Shown one piece after another: positions 20,266 through 27,892 of a DNA stretch of 39,139 nucleotides. The first letter of the stretch is position 1; each line of letters starts with the position of its first letter. Position numbers and translations under genes: made by a program. Under the pieces are notes generated by a model, which ran no database searches, was not told the DNA's origin, and was given only the letters and a program-made list of their open reading frames with translations. Source of the DNA: Clostridia bacterium (GTDB lineage Bacteria > Bacillota > Clostridia > Oscillospirales > Acutalibacteraceae); contig JAFTEL010000058.1 of NCBI GenBank assembly GCA_017453685.1, positions 1 through 39,139 of the forward strand, written 5' to 3'.

Positions 20266-21156
20266 TTATTCGTTTTCGGCGAATTCAACGATCTTGTTCA
20301 GCCGGTGGCACACGCCGGAGCGGCTCAGGCTGACCGAAAGCATATTGCCCAGTTCACGCAGACTGCTTTCGGGGTTTTCCTCGCGCAGAATCGCCAGCTC
20401 TTTCAATTCCTCCGGCAAGCCGTCGAAGCGGTTTTCGCGTTTGAGCTTGCGGATGGCTTCCACCTGCACCATCGCCGCCGCCACGGCGCGGTCGATGTTG
20501 GCGGTCTCAAAATTCACGTGGCGGTTCGCGCGGTTGCGGATATCCTTCTCGATCTTGACCTGCATGATATCCAGCGCGCTTTTCTGCGCGCCGAGCTTCA
20601 TGAGCACGTCCTCGATCGCTTCACTGTTTTTTAAGTAAACGACGTAGTTTGAGCGGCGCTTGACCATCTTCGGCACGACCTCTAAGTCCTGCAGCAGGTT
20701 CAGCAGATCGTCGCCCAGATGCAGATAGGGCGTCACAAATTCCAGCTGATAGCTTTTTTCCGGCGCGGTCATCGCCGCGCACGCCAGAAACACACCGCGC
20801 ACGAAGCCCGCGCTGCAGCAGTCCTCCGCCAAATTGGCGCGGTTGATGCGCTGCGAAACGGCGTTTTCGGAAAAGCCGAAATGCGCCAGAACCTTTTTGC
20901 GATCCGCCGCCTCGTCAACGCTGACCGAGAATTTTCCCGCTTCCGAGCGTTTGACCGCGGGCGGCTGCCCGACGATCTCGCCGATTGCTTTGGCGTACAG
21001 CTGCGCGGTGCCTTCGTGTTCGGTCGAGATCGAAACGGCGCTCGACTGAAACGAGCTGCCGAACAGCAGCAGCCCGTAATTCATCGCATGATGACAACAC
21101 GGCTTCGCGTCGGTCACGGCGCAGAGCTCTTCTTTCACATCGGTTGTAAAGGACAT
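20266..21156 (-). CDS. whiA: WhiA sporulation/cell-division DNA-binding regulator
   Basis: WhiA combines a degenerate LAGLIDADG homing-endonuclease fold with a C-terminal helix-turn-helix. It controls sporulation in Streptomyces and influences division and chromosome segregation in Bacillus. The 296 residues match the family. It begins SFTTDVKEELC; RGVFLACAAMTAPEKSYQLE is a conserved block; and the C terminus has the HTH segment SLRELGNMLSVSLSRSGVCHRL. In many Firmicutes whiA lies in a rapZ-yvcK-whiA cluster near hprK; here it lies between murB (4-base gap) and dnaE. Confidence 0.95.
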   Translation of the reverse strand: MSFTTDVKEELCAVTDAKPCCHHAMNYGLLLFGSSFQSSAVSISTEHEGTAQLYAKAIGEIVGQPPAVKRSEAGKFSVSVDEAADRKKVLAHFGFSENAVSQRINRANLAEDCCSAGFVRGVFLACAAMTAPEKSYQLEFVTPYLHLGDDLLNLLQDLEVVPKMVKRRSNYVVYLKNSEAIEDVLMKLGAQKSALDIMQVKIEKDIRNRANRHVNFETANIDRAVAAAMVQVEAIRKLKRENRFDGLPEELKELAILREENPESSLRELGNMLSVSLSRSGVCHRLNKIVEFAENE

Positions 21157-21160
21157 AGTC

Positions 21161-22063
21161 TTATCTCCGTCCGATATATTGAACCTCTCGTTCCAGGCAG
21201 ACGCCGGTTTTTTCCAGCACCGTCTGCCGCACGGCGTCTTCCAGCCGCAGGATATCGTCGGTCGTCGCGCCGCCGCGGTTGACGATGAAGCCGGCGTGTT
21301 TTTCGCTCACTTCGGCGCCGCCCACACGAAAGCCTTTCAGCCCGCACTGCTCGATCAGCGCGCCGGCAAAGTTGCCGACGGGACGCTTGAAGTAGCTGCC
21401 CGCGCTCGGCAGATCGAGCGGCTGCTTATCGACGCGGCGCTGCAGCAATTCACGCATGGCTGCATGAATGGTTTCCTGATTGCCCTTTTGCAGTCGCACC
21501 GCGATGGCGGTGATCAGGAAGCCGTTTTCGGCATAGACGCTGTGGCGGTAGGAGAGTTTCAGGTCTTCACCCGAAAGCGTGCCGACGTTCCCCTGTTGAT
21601 CCAGATGACGGCACCAGAGCAAAACGTCTTTCATTTCGCCGCCGTAGGCGCCGCCGTTCATGAACGCCGCGCCGCCCACGCTGCCGGGGATACCGTAGGC
21701 AAATTCCAGCCCCGTGAGCGAATGTTCCAGCGCGAACAGACACAGGTCGGACAGCTTGGTGCCGGCGGTGCAGAGGATATCCGTTTCGCTGAGCGATTCG
21801 ATATGAGAACAGTTCGGACCGATGCGGAGCACCACGCCGTCCAGCCCGTCGTCCGATACCAGCAGATTCGAGCCGTTGCCCATAATGAACGGCTCGATCC
21901 CCCGCTCCACGCAAAGGCGGTAGGCCGCGATCAGCTGCTCTTCGGTCTCGGGCAGCACCAAAACGTCGGCGCAGCCGCCGACGCGGAACGTCGTATACTC
22001 CTTCATCGGCGCGTTTTCTCTGACCGGACAGCCGGCTTGTCTCAATTCTTCGGCGATCTTCAT
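21161..22063 (-). CDS. murB: UDP-N-acetylenolpyruvoylglucosamine reductase
   Basis: FAD- and NADPH-dependent enzyme that makes UDP-N-acetylmuramate, an early cytoplasmic step of peptidoglycan synthesis. The 300 residues fit the shorter type II MurB. Motifs seen are YTTFRVGG, the FAD-binding GNGSNLLVSDDG, GIPGSVGGAAFMNGGAYGGE, the active-site serine in LPSAGSYFKRP, and the C-terminal SEKHAGFIVNRGGAT with its catalytic Glu. AGAGG lies six bases before the ATG. A GC-rich hairpin lies in the 89-base gap after glcK. Confidence 0.97.
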   Translation of the reverse strand: MKIAEELRQAGCPVRENAPMKEYTTFRVGGCADVLVLPETEEQLIAAYRLCVERGIEPFIMGNGSNLLVSDDGLDGVVLRIGPNCSHIESLSETDILCTAGTKLSDLCLFALEHSLTGLEFAYGIPGSVGGAAFMNGGAYGGEMKDVLLWCRHLDQQGNVGTLSGEDLKLSYRHSVYAENGFLITAIAVRLQKGNQETIHAAMRELLQRRVDKQPLDLPSAGSYFKRPVGNFAGALIEQCGLKGFRVGGAEVSEKHAGFIVNRGGATTDDILRLEDAVRQTVLEKTGVCLEREVQYIGRR

Positions 22064-22098
22064 GCGGTTCCTCTCATTCTTTTAATCAGCAGGCAGCC

Positions 22099-22118
22099 GT
22101 GCGGCAGACTTGCCGCAC
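22099..22118. repeat. Stem-loop between glcK and murB
   Basis: An 8-bp perfect inverted repeat (GTGCGGCA / TGCCGCAC) with a 4-base loop, extended by flanking GCAG/CTGC. It lacks a T tract on either strand, so it is probably an mRNA stability or processing element rather than a terminator. Confidence 0.55.
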
Positions 22119-22152
22119 GACTGCGCACAGAAGATTATGGTCGGTTTTATGC

Positions 22153-23103
22153 TTATTTATCCAGCAGAGCCGCGCCGATGATGCCGGCGTCATTGCCGAG
22201 CACCGCGCAGCAGATCTCGGTCTGCTTTTCGGAATAGATGCTGTAACGCTCGCGCTTGATATGGGTGCGGATCGGCTGAAGGAGCGTATCTTTTTCGTGG
22301 CTGATGCCGCCGCTGATGCAGATGATCTCCGGCTGCAGGGCGTTGATGATGTTGATGATGCCCACCGAAACGTAATAGATGTAGCGCGCCACGACCTTTT
22401 TGCCGGCCTCGTCGCCCTGACGCATGGCGTCAAACGCCGTTCTGCCGTTGACCTTGTCGATATTGTCATCCACAAGCTTCCACATGATGCTGTCCTGATT
22501 CTGCACCATGGCGTCCTTGGTCTGGGCGATGAGCGCCGTGGCGGAAGCGTAGCGCTCCCAGCAGCCGCGGCGGCCGCAGTTGCACTGCTCGCCGTCGACC
22601 ACGATGACCATGTGACCCATTTCGCCCGCGGCGTAGTTCACGCCGTTGACGAGCTTGCCGTCGATGACGATGCCGCTGCCGACGCCCGTGCCGAGGGTGA
22701 TGGCGACAAAGCTGTCCCTGCCCTTGCCCGCGCCTGCCAGCGCTTCGCCGAGCGCGGCGCAGTTGGCGTCGTTATCAATATAGACCTTGTCGCAGCCGAG
22801 GCTTTTGATGAGCATATCCCTGGCGGGAACGTGGTTGAAATCAAGGTTGTTGGCAAAGTCGATCATGCCGGTCGCCTTGTTGACGGAACCGGGCGTGCCG
22901 ATGCCGATGGAATCGACCTGCTCCATGGTGATGCCGGCGTCCTCCACCGCCATCTTGACCGCCGCGGCGATATCGTCAAAGATCGCCTGCGCCGGTCGGG
23001 GCAGGTTGGTTTTGAGCTTGCCTCTGCCGACAATATTGTAGTTTTCATCCACAACGCCGACGGCAATATTCGTGCCGCCCAGATCTACGCCTACTCGATA
23101 CAT
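22153..23103 (-). CDS. glcK: ROK-family glucokinase
   Basis: Cytoplasmic sugar kinase of the ROK family, most likely glucose to glucose 6-phosphate. The phosphate-binding GVDLGGTN is at 5-12, the catalytic aspartate Asp112 is in DNDAN, and ITLGTGVGSG is at 135-144. The structural zinc motif is complete: His164 and the CNCGRRGC cluster (Cys174, Cys176, Cys181). I chose ATG 23103, eight bases after GGAGG; an in-frame ATG 15 bases upstream overlaps that site. It follows hprK, a pairing consistent with carbon catabolite control. Confidence 0.93.
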   Translation of the reverse strand: MYRVGVDLGGTNIAVGVVDENYNIVGRGKLKTNLPRPAQAIFDDIAAAVKMAVEDAGITMEQVDSIGIGTPGSVNKATGMIDFANNLDFNHVPARDMLIKSLGCDKVYIDNDANCAALGEALAGAGKGRDSFVAITLGTGVGSGIVIDGKLVNGVNYAAGEMGHMVIVVDGEQCNCGRRGCWERYASATALIAQTKDAMVQNQDSIMWKLVDDNIDKVNGRTAFDAMRQGDEAGKKVVARYIYYVSVGIINIINALQPEIICISGGISHEKDTLLQPIRTHIKRERYSIYSEKQTEICCAVLGNDAGIIGAALLDK

Positions 23104-23145
23104 TTCTATGTCCTCCATTTTGAAATTCTATTTTTTGAAGCGAAA

Positions 23146-24114
23146 TCAGAAGTTATGCCAAACCTCAATCTCTTCTTTTTTCGGGGCGATATCCTCATCC
23201 ATGCCCAGACTGTGCAGCAGTTCACGCGCCGCGTTGTAGCCGAGCTTTTCCTGACGGTTGTTCATGGCGGCGGCTTCGATGATGATGGACAGGTTCCGCC
23301 CGGGCTTGACCGGCACGACCGTCATCGGCACTTCGATGCCGAGGATGGTGGTGTGGTTGTTTTCCAGCCCGAGCCGGTCATAGACCTTCTCTTTATCCCA
23401 CTGTTCGAGCTCCACGACCATATCGATCTTTTCGGTCAGCTTGACGGCGCCCATGCCGAAAATGCGGCGGGCGTTGATGATGCCGACGCCGCGCACTTCG
23501 ATGAAGTGGCGGATATTATCGGGGGCGGAGCCGACGAGCGTGCGGGAAGAGACCTTGCGGATCTCCACGGCGTCGTCCGCGATGAGGCGGTGACCGCGTT
23601 TGATGAGTTCCAGCGCGGTCTCGCTCTTGCCCACGCCGCTGTCGCCGAGGATCAGCACGCCTTCGCCGTAGACCTCAACGAGAACGCCGTGCCGCGTGAG
23701 GCGGGGCGCAAGCTCAACGCCGAGAAAGGAAATGATGGCGGACATGCACGCGGAGGTGGAATCCTTGGTGGTCAGCACCGGCACATGGTATTTTTGAGCC
23801 AGCTCCAGAAAGCCCTCGGGGCACGCCAGATTTCGGGTGATGATACACGCCACCGGACGGCGGGACAGGTAGTTGTCAAGCCGCGCCTGCCGTTCCTCCG
23901 GCGAAAAACCGTTGATATAATTGACTTCCGCCAGCCCCAGAAACTGGATGCGGCCGGAGTCGAAATAGTCGTTATAGCCGGAAAGGATCAGCCCTGGACG
24001 GTTGACCTCCTGCATGGAAACGTAGATCTCTTTGGGGTCGCAGGGTGCGTAAAGCACCTGAAAGGACTGCTCTTTGATGATCTTTTCGAGCGAAACCGAA
24101 TATTTGGAATTCAT
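23146..24114 (-). CDS. hprK: HPr(Ser46) kinase/phosphorylase
   Basis: Sensor enzyme of carbon catabolite repression. It phosphorylates HPr on Ser46 with ATP when glycolytic intermediates are high and reverses the reaction with phosphate. The product is 322 residues. The N-terminal domain has the family's RPGLILSGYNDYF. His142 in RHGVLVEVYG and Walker A GDSGVGKS (157-164) are the catalytic core. The HprK signature EVRGVGIINARRIFG starts at 206. ATG 24114 is ten bases after AAAGGA. It is preceded by a very good SigA promoter and heads the run to dnaE. Confidence 0.97.
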   Translation of the reverse strand: MNSKYSVSLEKIIKEQSFQVLYAPCDPKEIYVSMQEVNRPGLILSGYNDYFDSGRIQFLGLAEVNYINGFSPEERQARLDNYLSRRPVACIITRNLACPEGFLELAQKYHVPVLTTKDSTSACMSAIISFLGVELAPRLTRHGVLVEVYGEGVLILGDSGVGKSETALELIKRGHRLIADDAVEIRKVSSRTLVGSAPDNIRHFIEVRGVGIINARRIFGMGAVKLTEKIDMVVELEQWDKEKVYDRLGLENNHTTILGIEVPMTVVPVKPGRNLSIIIEAAAMNNRQEKLGYNAARELLHSLGMDEDIAPKKEEIEVWHNF

Positions 24115-24152
24115 GCGTATCACATCCTTTGCTTTGAACCAAAGACAGACTT

Positions 24153-24181
24153 ATTATAAAAGATTTTTCGGAAAACTTCAA
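24153..24181 (-). promoter_or_regulatory. Predicted SigA promoter of hprK
   Basis: Minus strand: TTGAAG (24176-24181), 17-base spacer, perfect TATAAT (24153-24158), about 40 bases before the hprK ATG. Confidence 0.8.
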
Positions 24182-24206
24182 GGTGTAACGCAAAAAAATG
24201 CGGATT

Positions 24207-24467
24207 TTATCCGACGTTTTCGGCGGCGTGATATTTTCTTTTGGTCGCCTGACCCCCGCGAATGTGCCGCTGGGCCTTGTTTTGATCCAGCACGGCGCGC
24301 ACCTGTTCGCACAACAGCGGATCAAAGGAGGCGAGCCTGCGGGAAACGTCGGTGTGAACCGTTGATTTGCTCACGCCGTACTGCTTCGCCGCCGCGCGCA
24401 CGGTGGCGTTGTTCGCCACGATATACCGACCGAGCTCGACCGCCCGTTCTTCTACCAGATTCTTCAT
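24207..24467 (-). CDS. spoIIID: Stage III sporulation transcriptional regulator SpoIIID
   Basis: Small helix-turn-helix regulator that modulates the SigE regulon and sigK expression in the mother cell. The 86 residues match the family. The recognition segment AAKQYGVSKSTVHTDVSRRL (about 25-44) and the C-terminal basic RHIRGGQATKRKYH are diagnostic. The ribosome-binding site GGGAGG lies six T bases before the ATG and is the 3' arm of the hairpin described separately. The gene stands apart from hprK and follows the SIS-isomerase gene. Confidence 0.96.
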   Translation of the reverse strand: MKNLVEERAVELGRYIVANNATVRAAAKQYGVSKSTVHTDVSRRLASFDPLLCEQVRAVLDQNKAQRHIRGGQATKRKYHAAENVG

Positions 24468-24505
24468 AAAAAACCTCCCGTCACTCCAATGGATATGACG
24501 GGAGG
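24468..24505 (-). terminator. Terminator-like hairpin that contains the spoIIID ribosome-binding site
   Basis: Minus strand: perfect 10-bp stem CCTCCCGTCA / TGACGGGAGG with a 12-base loop, then TTTTTT and directly the spoIIID ATG. It has the form of an intrinsic terminator for the upstream SIS-isomerase gene. Its 3' arm is also the only ribosome-binding site for spoIIID, so in a readthrough transcript the site is sequestered. Confidence 0.8.
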
Positions 24506-24524
24506 ATACGGGTTATGACATGCG

Positions 24525-25145
24525 TTATTCGGTGAAGAACTCGGCTTCAAGCATGGCGCAAAGGCAATGGTAGACCGGCAGCGTCAGTTCCTGCACTTGA
24601 TAGGTCTCGCGCGCGGGTAAACGGATGCAGACGGTGCATTTGTCGGAAAGCAGGCTGCGCTCCTCCCCGGTGATGCCGATGGTCGTCAACTGTTTGGCGC
24701 CCGCGGCGCGCACGGCGTTGACCACGCTCGCCGAATTGCCGGAGGTGCTCAGCGCGATGAGCACGTCGCCCTGGCAGCCGTAGGCGTAGGCCTGCTGCGC
24801 ATAGGCGTAGTCGAACTCCTCATCGTTGGCAAACGCCGAAAGCAAGGCGGCGTGGGCGTTGAGCGAGATCGCGGGGAGCCCGCCCTGCAGGTGCGAGAGG
24901 ATGTCGCGGTCGTGGTTGAACGCCTCCCCCGACACGGGGCGGCGGAGCAGAAAGCCCTTCATCAGTTCGCCCACGATGTGGTCGGCGTCCGCCGCGCTGC
25001 CGCCGTTGCCGCAGGCCAGCACCTTGCCGCAGTTGGCATAGCACTCACGTAGGCGAATAAACGCGCTGTATATTTCTTTACGGCACACGTTCAGCGCCGG
25101 ATATTGTTCAAACAAACGCTCAAAGATCTCGTTCGGAGTTGCCAT
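24525..25145 (-). CDS. GmhA/DiaA-like SIS-domain sugar-phosphate isomerase
   Basis: SIS-domain protein of 206 residues, closest in motif to phosphoheptose isomerase (sedoheptulose 7-phosphate isomerase). ACGNGGSAADADHIVGELMKG gives the sugar-phosphate loop and the metal-site Glu; ALSTSGNSASVVNA is the second SIS loop; VQELTLPVYHCL keeps the Gln and His expected of GmhA. Heptose synthesis genes are not visible nearby, and the neighbour is a ROK kinase 20 bases upstream. The pair may therefore act on another phosphosugar, for example in cell-surface glycan or amino-sugar metabolism (inference). Confidence 0.85.
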   Translation of the reverse strand: MATPNEIFERLFEQYPALNVCRKEIYSAFIRLRECYANCGKVLACGNGGSAADADHIVGELMKGFLLRRPVSGEAFNHDRDILSHLQGGLPAISLNAHAALLSAFANDEEFDYAYAQQAYAYGCQGDVLIALSTSGNSASVVNAVRAAGAKQLTTIGITGEERSLLSDKCTVCIRLPARETYQVQELTLPVYHCLCAMLEAEFFTE

Positions 25146-25165
25146 TTTTCTTTCCTCCCTGTCCT

Positions 25166-26146
25166 TTATTCCGTCATCATCGCCACGCCGAGCGCGGCGT
25201 AATCGCCGAGGGATTCGCCGAGCGCCGCGGGTACGATGCGGCAGACCCGCGCTGCGCCGTCAAGCGCTTCGCGGCGGATGGCTTCGTTCATCTTTTCCAG
25301 CAGCAGAGCCGAAGAACGGGCGAAAATGCTGCCAATGACGATAACGTCCGGATTGAGAATATCGATCAGGATCGCCAGCCCTCTGCCGAGATATTCGCCG
25401 CAGAACTGATAAATCCGTATGGCGGTTTCGTCCCCCTGCTCGGCGGCGAGCGCCACCGATCTGGCTGTCACACCGTCCAGCTCCGCTACACTTTTGCAGA
25501 AGGAGGGAACGACGCCTTTTTTTAATTGCGATAATACAGTTTGTTTAGAAAGCCTTGCAATACCGCCGCCGCTGCAGAAGCCTTCAAATGAACCCACCTT
25601 GCCGTAACCGACGGGACCATCATCGCTCAGACGGACGTGCCCGACTTCGCCGGCATAATCATTGGCGCCGGTATAAAGGCGGCCGTTGAGGATCAGACCC
25701 GCGCCCATCCCCGTGCCGAAGGTGAGGAACACCATGTTGTCGCTGCCCTGCCCCGCGCCGAACCGCCATTCCGCCAAGGCGCAGGCGTTCGCGTCGTTCT
25801 GCAGGCGCGTCGGAATGCCGAGCCTTTCTTCCGTCAGGCGCACGAGCTCCACGTGATCCCAGTCGGGCAGATTCGGCGGCGACAGGATCACGCCCGCCTT
25901 GCTGTCGAGCGGTCCGCCGCAGCTGACGCCGCAGGCGGCCACGTCCGCGCCGGTCAGACCGTTTCGCGCCAAAAGAGCCTCGGCGGCGGTGAAAAGCTGT
26001 TCTGTCACTGCCTGCCAGCCGCGTTCCGGCAGCGTTTCAAAGCGAATCTTATCTTGAATGAGGCAGCGTCCGCCGTCCTCGCTTTTTCCGAGTACAACAG
26101 CGCATTTCGTGCCGCCGATGTCAAAGCCGAGCCAATCCTTTTTCAT
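25166..26146 (-). CDS. ROK-family sugar kinase lacking the zinc cysteine cluster
   Basis: ROK-fold protein of 326 residues. The phosphate-binding GFDIGGTKCAV (7-17), the catalytic aspartate Asp118 in QNDAN, and LTFGTGMGAG (141-150) are intact, so kinase activity is plausible. His170 of the zinc site remains, but where ROK proteins have CxCGxxGC this one has VGYGKVGS (179-186): the three cysteines are Val, Tyr and Ser. There is no DNA-binding N-terminal domain, so it is not a ROK repressor. It heads a two-gene unit with the SIS isomerase behind a good SigA promoter. Confidence 0.88.
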   Translation of the reverse strand: MKKDWLGFDIGGTKCAVVLGKSEDGGRCLIQDKIRFETLPERGWQAVTEQLFTAAEALLARNGLTGADVAACGVSCGGPLDSKAGVILSPPNLPDWDHVELVRLTEERLGIPTRLQNDANACALAEWRFGAGQGSDNMVFLTFGTGMGAGLILNGRLYTGANDYAGEVGHVRLSDDGPVGYGKVGSFEGFCSGGGIARLSKQTVLSQLKKGVVPSFCKSVAELDGVTARSVALAAEQGDETAIRIYQFCGEYLGRGLAILIDILNPDVIVIGSIFARSSALLLEKMNEAIRREALDGAARVCRIVPAALGESLGDYAALGVAMMTE

Positions 26147-26178
26147 GGTCTCCCCCGATAATCACCCGAATTTTGTTC

Positions 26179-26208
26179 ATAATACCATTCATAAGAGGGT
26201 TTGGTCAA
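26179..26208 (-). promoter_or_regulatory. Predicted promoter of the ROK kinase/SIS isomerase unit
   Basis: Minus strand: TTGACC (26203-26208), 18-base spacer, TATTAT (26179-26184); 5/6 and 5/6. It lies in the divergent gap shared with the plus-strand DUF421 gene. Confidence 0.7.
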
Positions 26209-26234
26209 GAAATATCGGAAAAAGGAGTGGTTTT

Positions 26235-26912
26235 TTGATTACGACACTGTGCCGCGCCGTGATCCTATACGTGACAGTCGTGCTTGCCATGCGGCTCATG
26301 GGCAAGCGGCAGATCGGCGAAATGCAGCCCACCGAGCTGGTGGTGACCATCCTGCTCTCCGAAGTCGCCGCCATTCCGCTGCAGGACACGGATATCCCGC
26401 TCATCACGTCCATCGCTTCGGTGCTGTTACTGGTCAGCCTGTCGATCTTCACGTCGATGCTGACCCTGCACAACGCCAAATGCCGGGAAATCTTTGAAGG
26501 GCATCCGGCGATCGTGGTGCGCAGCGGGAAGCCCGACTTCAAAAAGATGAAAGAGCTGCGCATGACGGCGCAGGACCTGCTTTCGGCGCTGCGGCAGAAG
26601 GACGTGTTTGACTTGTCGACGGTCAAATACGCCATCGTGGAGACCAACGGCACGATCAGCGTTTTGCTCGAAGACGACAACCAGCCGCTGTGTCAGGGTC
26701 AGGTGCCCGTGAAAAAGGAAAAAGGTGACTTGGAGCACCTGATCATCTGCGACGGCGTCATTTTGCAAAAAACGATGACGGACATCGGGCTGAAGCAGGC
26801 AGACTTAGCTACCTATTTAAGAGAGAATCATCTCAAGCCGAAGCAGGTCATGCTGCTGACTTACGGGGCAAACGGCTTCGGCAACCTGTTGGAAAAGGAG
26901 GAAAACGCATGA
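26235..26912 (+). CDS. DUF421 (YetF/YcaP-like) membrane protein
   Basis: Product of 225 residues with three hydrophobic N-terminal segments (about 5-85, including VILYVTVVLAMRLMGKRQIG), followed by the soluble DUF421 domain with GHPAIVVRSGKPDFKKMKE and LLSALRQKDVFDLSTVKYAIVE. The TTG start at 26235 is seven bases after AAAGGAG; upstream codons in the same frame overlap the divergent promoter region and the ROK gene. DUF421 proteins are common in spore formers and some act in spores, but the role here is unproven. It overlaps the next gene by 4 bases. Confidence 0.88.
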   Translation: MITTLCRAVILYVTVVLAMRLMGKRQIGEMQPTELVVTILLSEVAAIPLQDTDIPLITSIASVLLLVSLSIFTSMLTLHNAKCREIFEGHPAIVVRSGKPDFKKMKELRMTAQDLLSALRQKDVFDLSTVKYAIVETNGTISVLLEDDNQPLCQGQVPVKKEKGDLEHLIICDGVILQKTMTDIGLKQADLATYLRENHLKPKQVMLLTYGANGFGNLLEKEENA

Positions 26913-27250
26913 ACCGAGCCGTTGCCGCAGTGATTCTCCTCCTGCTCGTTCTGACCTGCGCCGTCGGTTCCTCCCTGCTGCTGCGGCGGCAGACAAACGA
27001 ACTGATCGCGCTCGCCGAACAGGCGCTGGACGAAGAATCGCTTTCCGCGCATCTGGTCGAAGCATGGGAAGCACGTCAAACGGCGTTTTCGGTATTTTTA
27101 GGGCATAACCACTTTGAAAGTCTGAACAGTTCGGTCAAGGTTCTGCCCTATCTGAAACAGGAGGAATACCGCAAAGCCTGCGCGGAGACCATCGTCAAAT
27201 TAGAGGAACTGAAAAGTCACATTTCGTTCTCTGTCCGGAACCTGTTTTAG
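26909..27250 (+). CDS. DUF4363-type small membrane-anchored protein
   Basis: Product of 113 residues with one N-terminal membrane helix (VAAVILLLLVLTCAVGSSLLL, about 5-25), then a helical domain outside. Its start overlaps the DUF421 stop (ATGA), so the two are translationally coupled and probably work together. DUF421 followed by DUF4363 is a recurring pair in Clostridia. Biochemical function is unknown. Confidence 0.75.
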   Translation: MNRAVAAVILLLLVLTCAVGSSLLLRRQTNELIALAEQALDEESLSAHLVEAWEARQTAFSVFLGHNHFESLNSSVKVLPYLKQEEYRKACAETIVKLEELKSHISFSVRNLF

Positions 27251-27390
27251 CGCTGATTTTTCGTGTGTGTTCACGATTAATTTACAATTTATCCTCTACC
27301 ACTCCCAGTATCAATCGCCTGCAATTCCACAACAGATAGCGGTCAAATGATTTTGCGGCACATCATAGGCGAAATTCCATGAAAATTTCC

Positions 27391-27419
27391 TTGCACTCTT
27401 CTTCCCCTTGTGTTAGGAT
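27391..27419 (+). promoter_or_regulatory. Possible promoter of nfeD-SPFH
   Basis: TTGCAC (27391-27396), 17-base spacer, TAGGAT (27414-27419). The match is modest, but it lies immediately upstream of an extended ribosome-binding site in an otherwise featureless gap (27251-27425). Confidence 0.4.
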
Positions 27420-27425
27420 GGAGTC

Positions 27426-27438
27426 AAAGGAGGTGATC
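27426..27438 (+). promoter_or_regulatory. Full-length Shine-Dalgarno sequence of nfeD
   Basis: AAAGGAGGTGATC is complementary over 13 bases to the usual bacterial 16S rRNA 3' end. It decides the GTG start at 27441. The ATG beginning two bases before it (27439) is in another frame and leads to no conserved protein. Confidence 0.8.
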
Positions 27439-27440
27439 AT

Positions 27441-27881
27441 GTGGTCTATGTCTGGTTAGCCGCTCTCATCGCGTTCGCCATTCTGGAGGCGGCGACCGTT
27501 CAGCTCGTCACAATTTGGTTTGCCGGCGGTGCATTGGCAGGCTTGATTGCGGCCCTCTGCAAAGCCCCTGTCTGGCTGCAGATTGCCCTGTTTGCCGTTG
27601 TTTCGGTTCTGGCGCTGATTCTGACGAGACCACTGGTGAAAAAGATAACCGCGGCCAAGTTCTCCCCCACCAACGCGGATCGATTCATCGGGCAAACCGG
27701 CGTCGTCACCAAGCGCATCGACAACCTGCAGGCAAGCGGCGAGGTGCGCGTGAAAGGCGCGGTCTGGACGGCGCGAAGCGAAGACGAAGCCGTCACCATC
27801 GAAGAAAATGAAACCGTAACCGTCAAACGCATTGACGGAGCCAAGCTCATTGTGGCAAAACAGGAGCAGGAAGCAGAATAG
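27441..27881 (+). CDS. NfeD-family membrane protein
   Basis: Short NfeD protein of 146 residues. Two or three membrane segments (about 3-60: WLAALIAFAILEA and APVWLQIALFAVVSVLALIL) are followed by a C-terminal OB-fold domain (FIGQTGVVTKRID, SGEVRVKGAVWTARS). NfeD proteins are almost always paired with SPFH/stomatin proteins and are thought to help organise membrane microdomains. Here the SPFH gene starts 11 bases downstream. The start is GTG, seven bases after an extended ribosome-binding site. Confidence 0.9.
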   Translation: MVYVWLAALIAFAILEAATVQLVTIWFAGGALAGLIAALCKAPVWLQIALFAVVSVLALILTRPLVKKITAAKFSPTNADRFIGQTGVVTKRIDNLQASGEVRVKGAVWTARSEDEAVTIEENETVTVKRIDGAKLIVAKQEQEAE

Positions 27882-27892
27882 GAGGTATCTGT

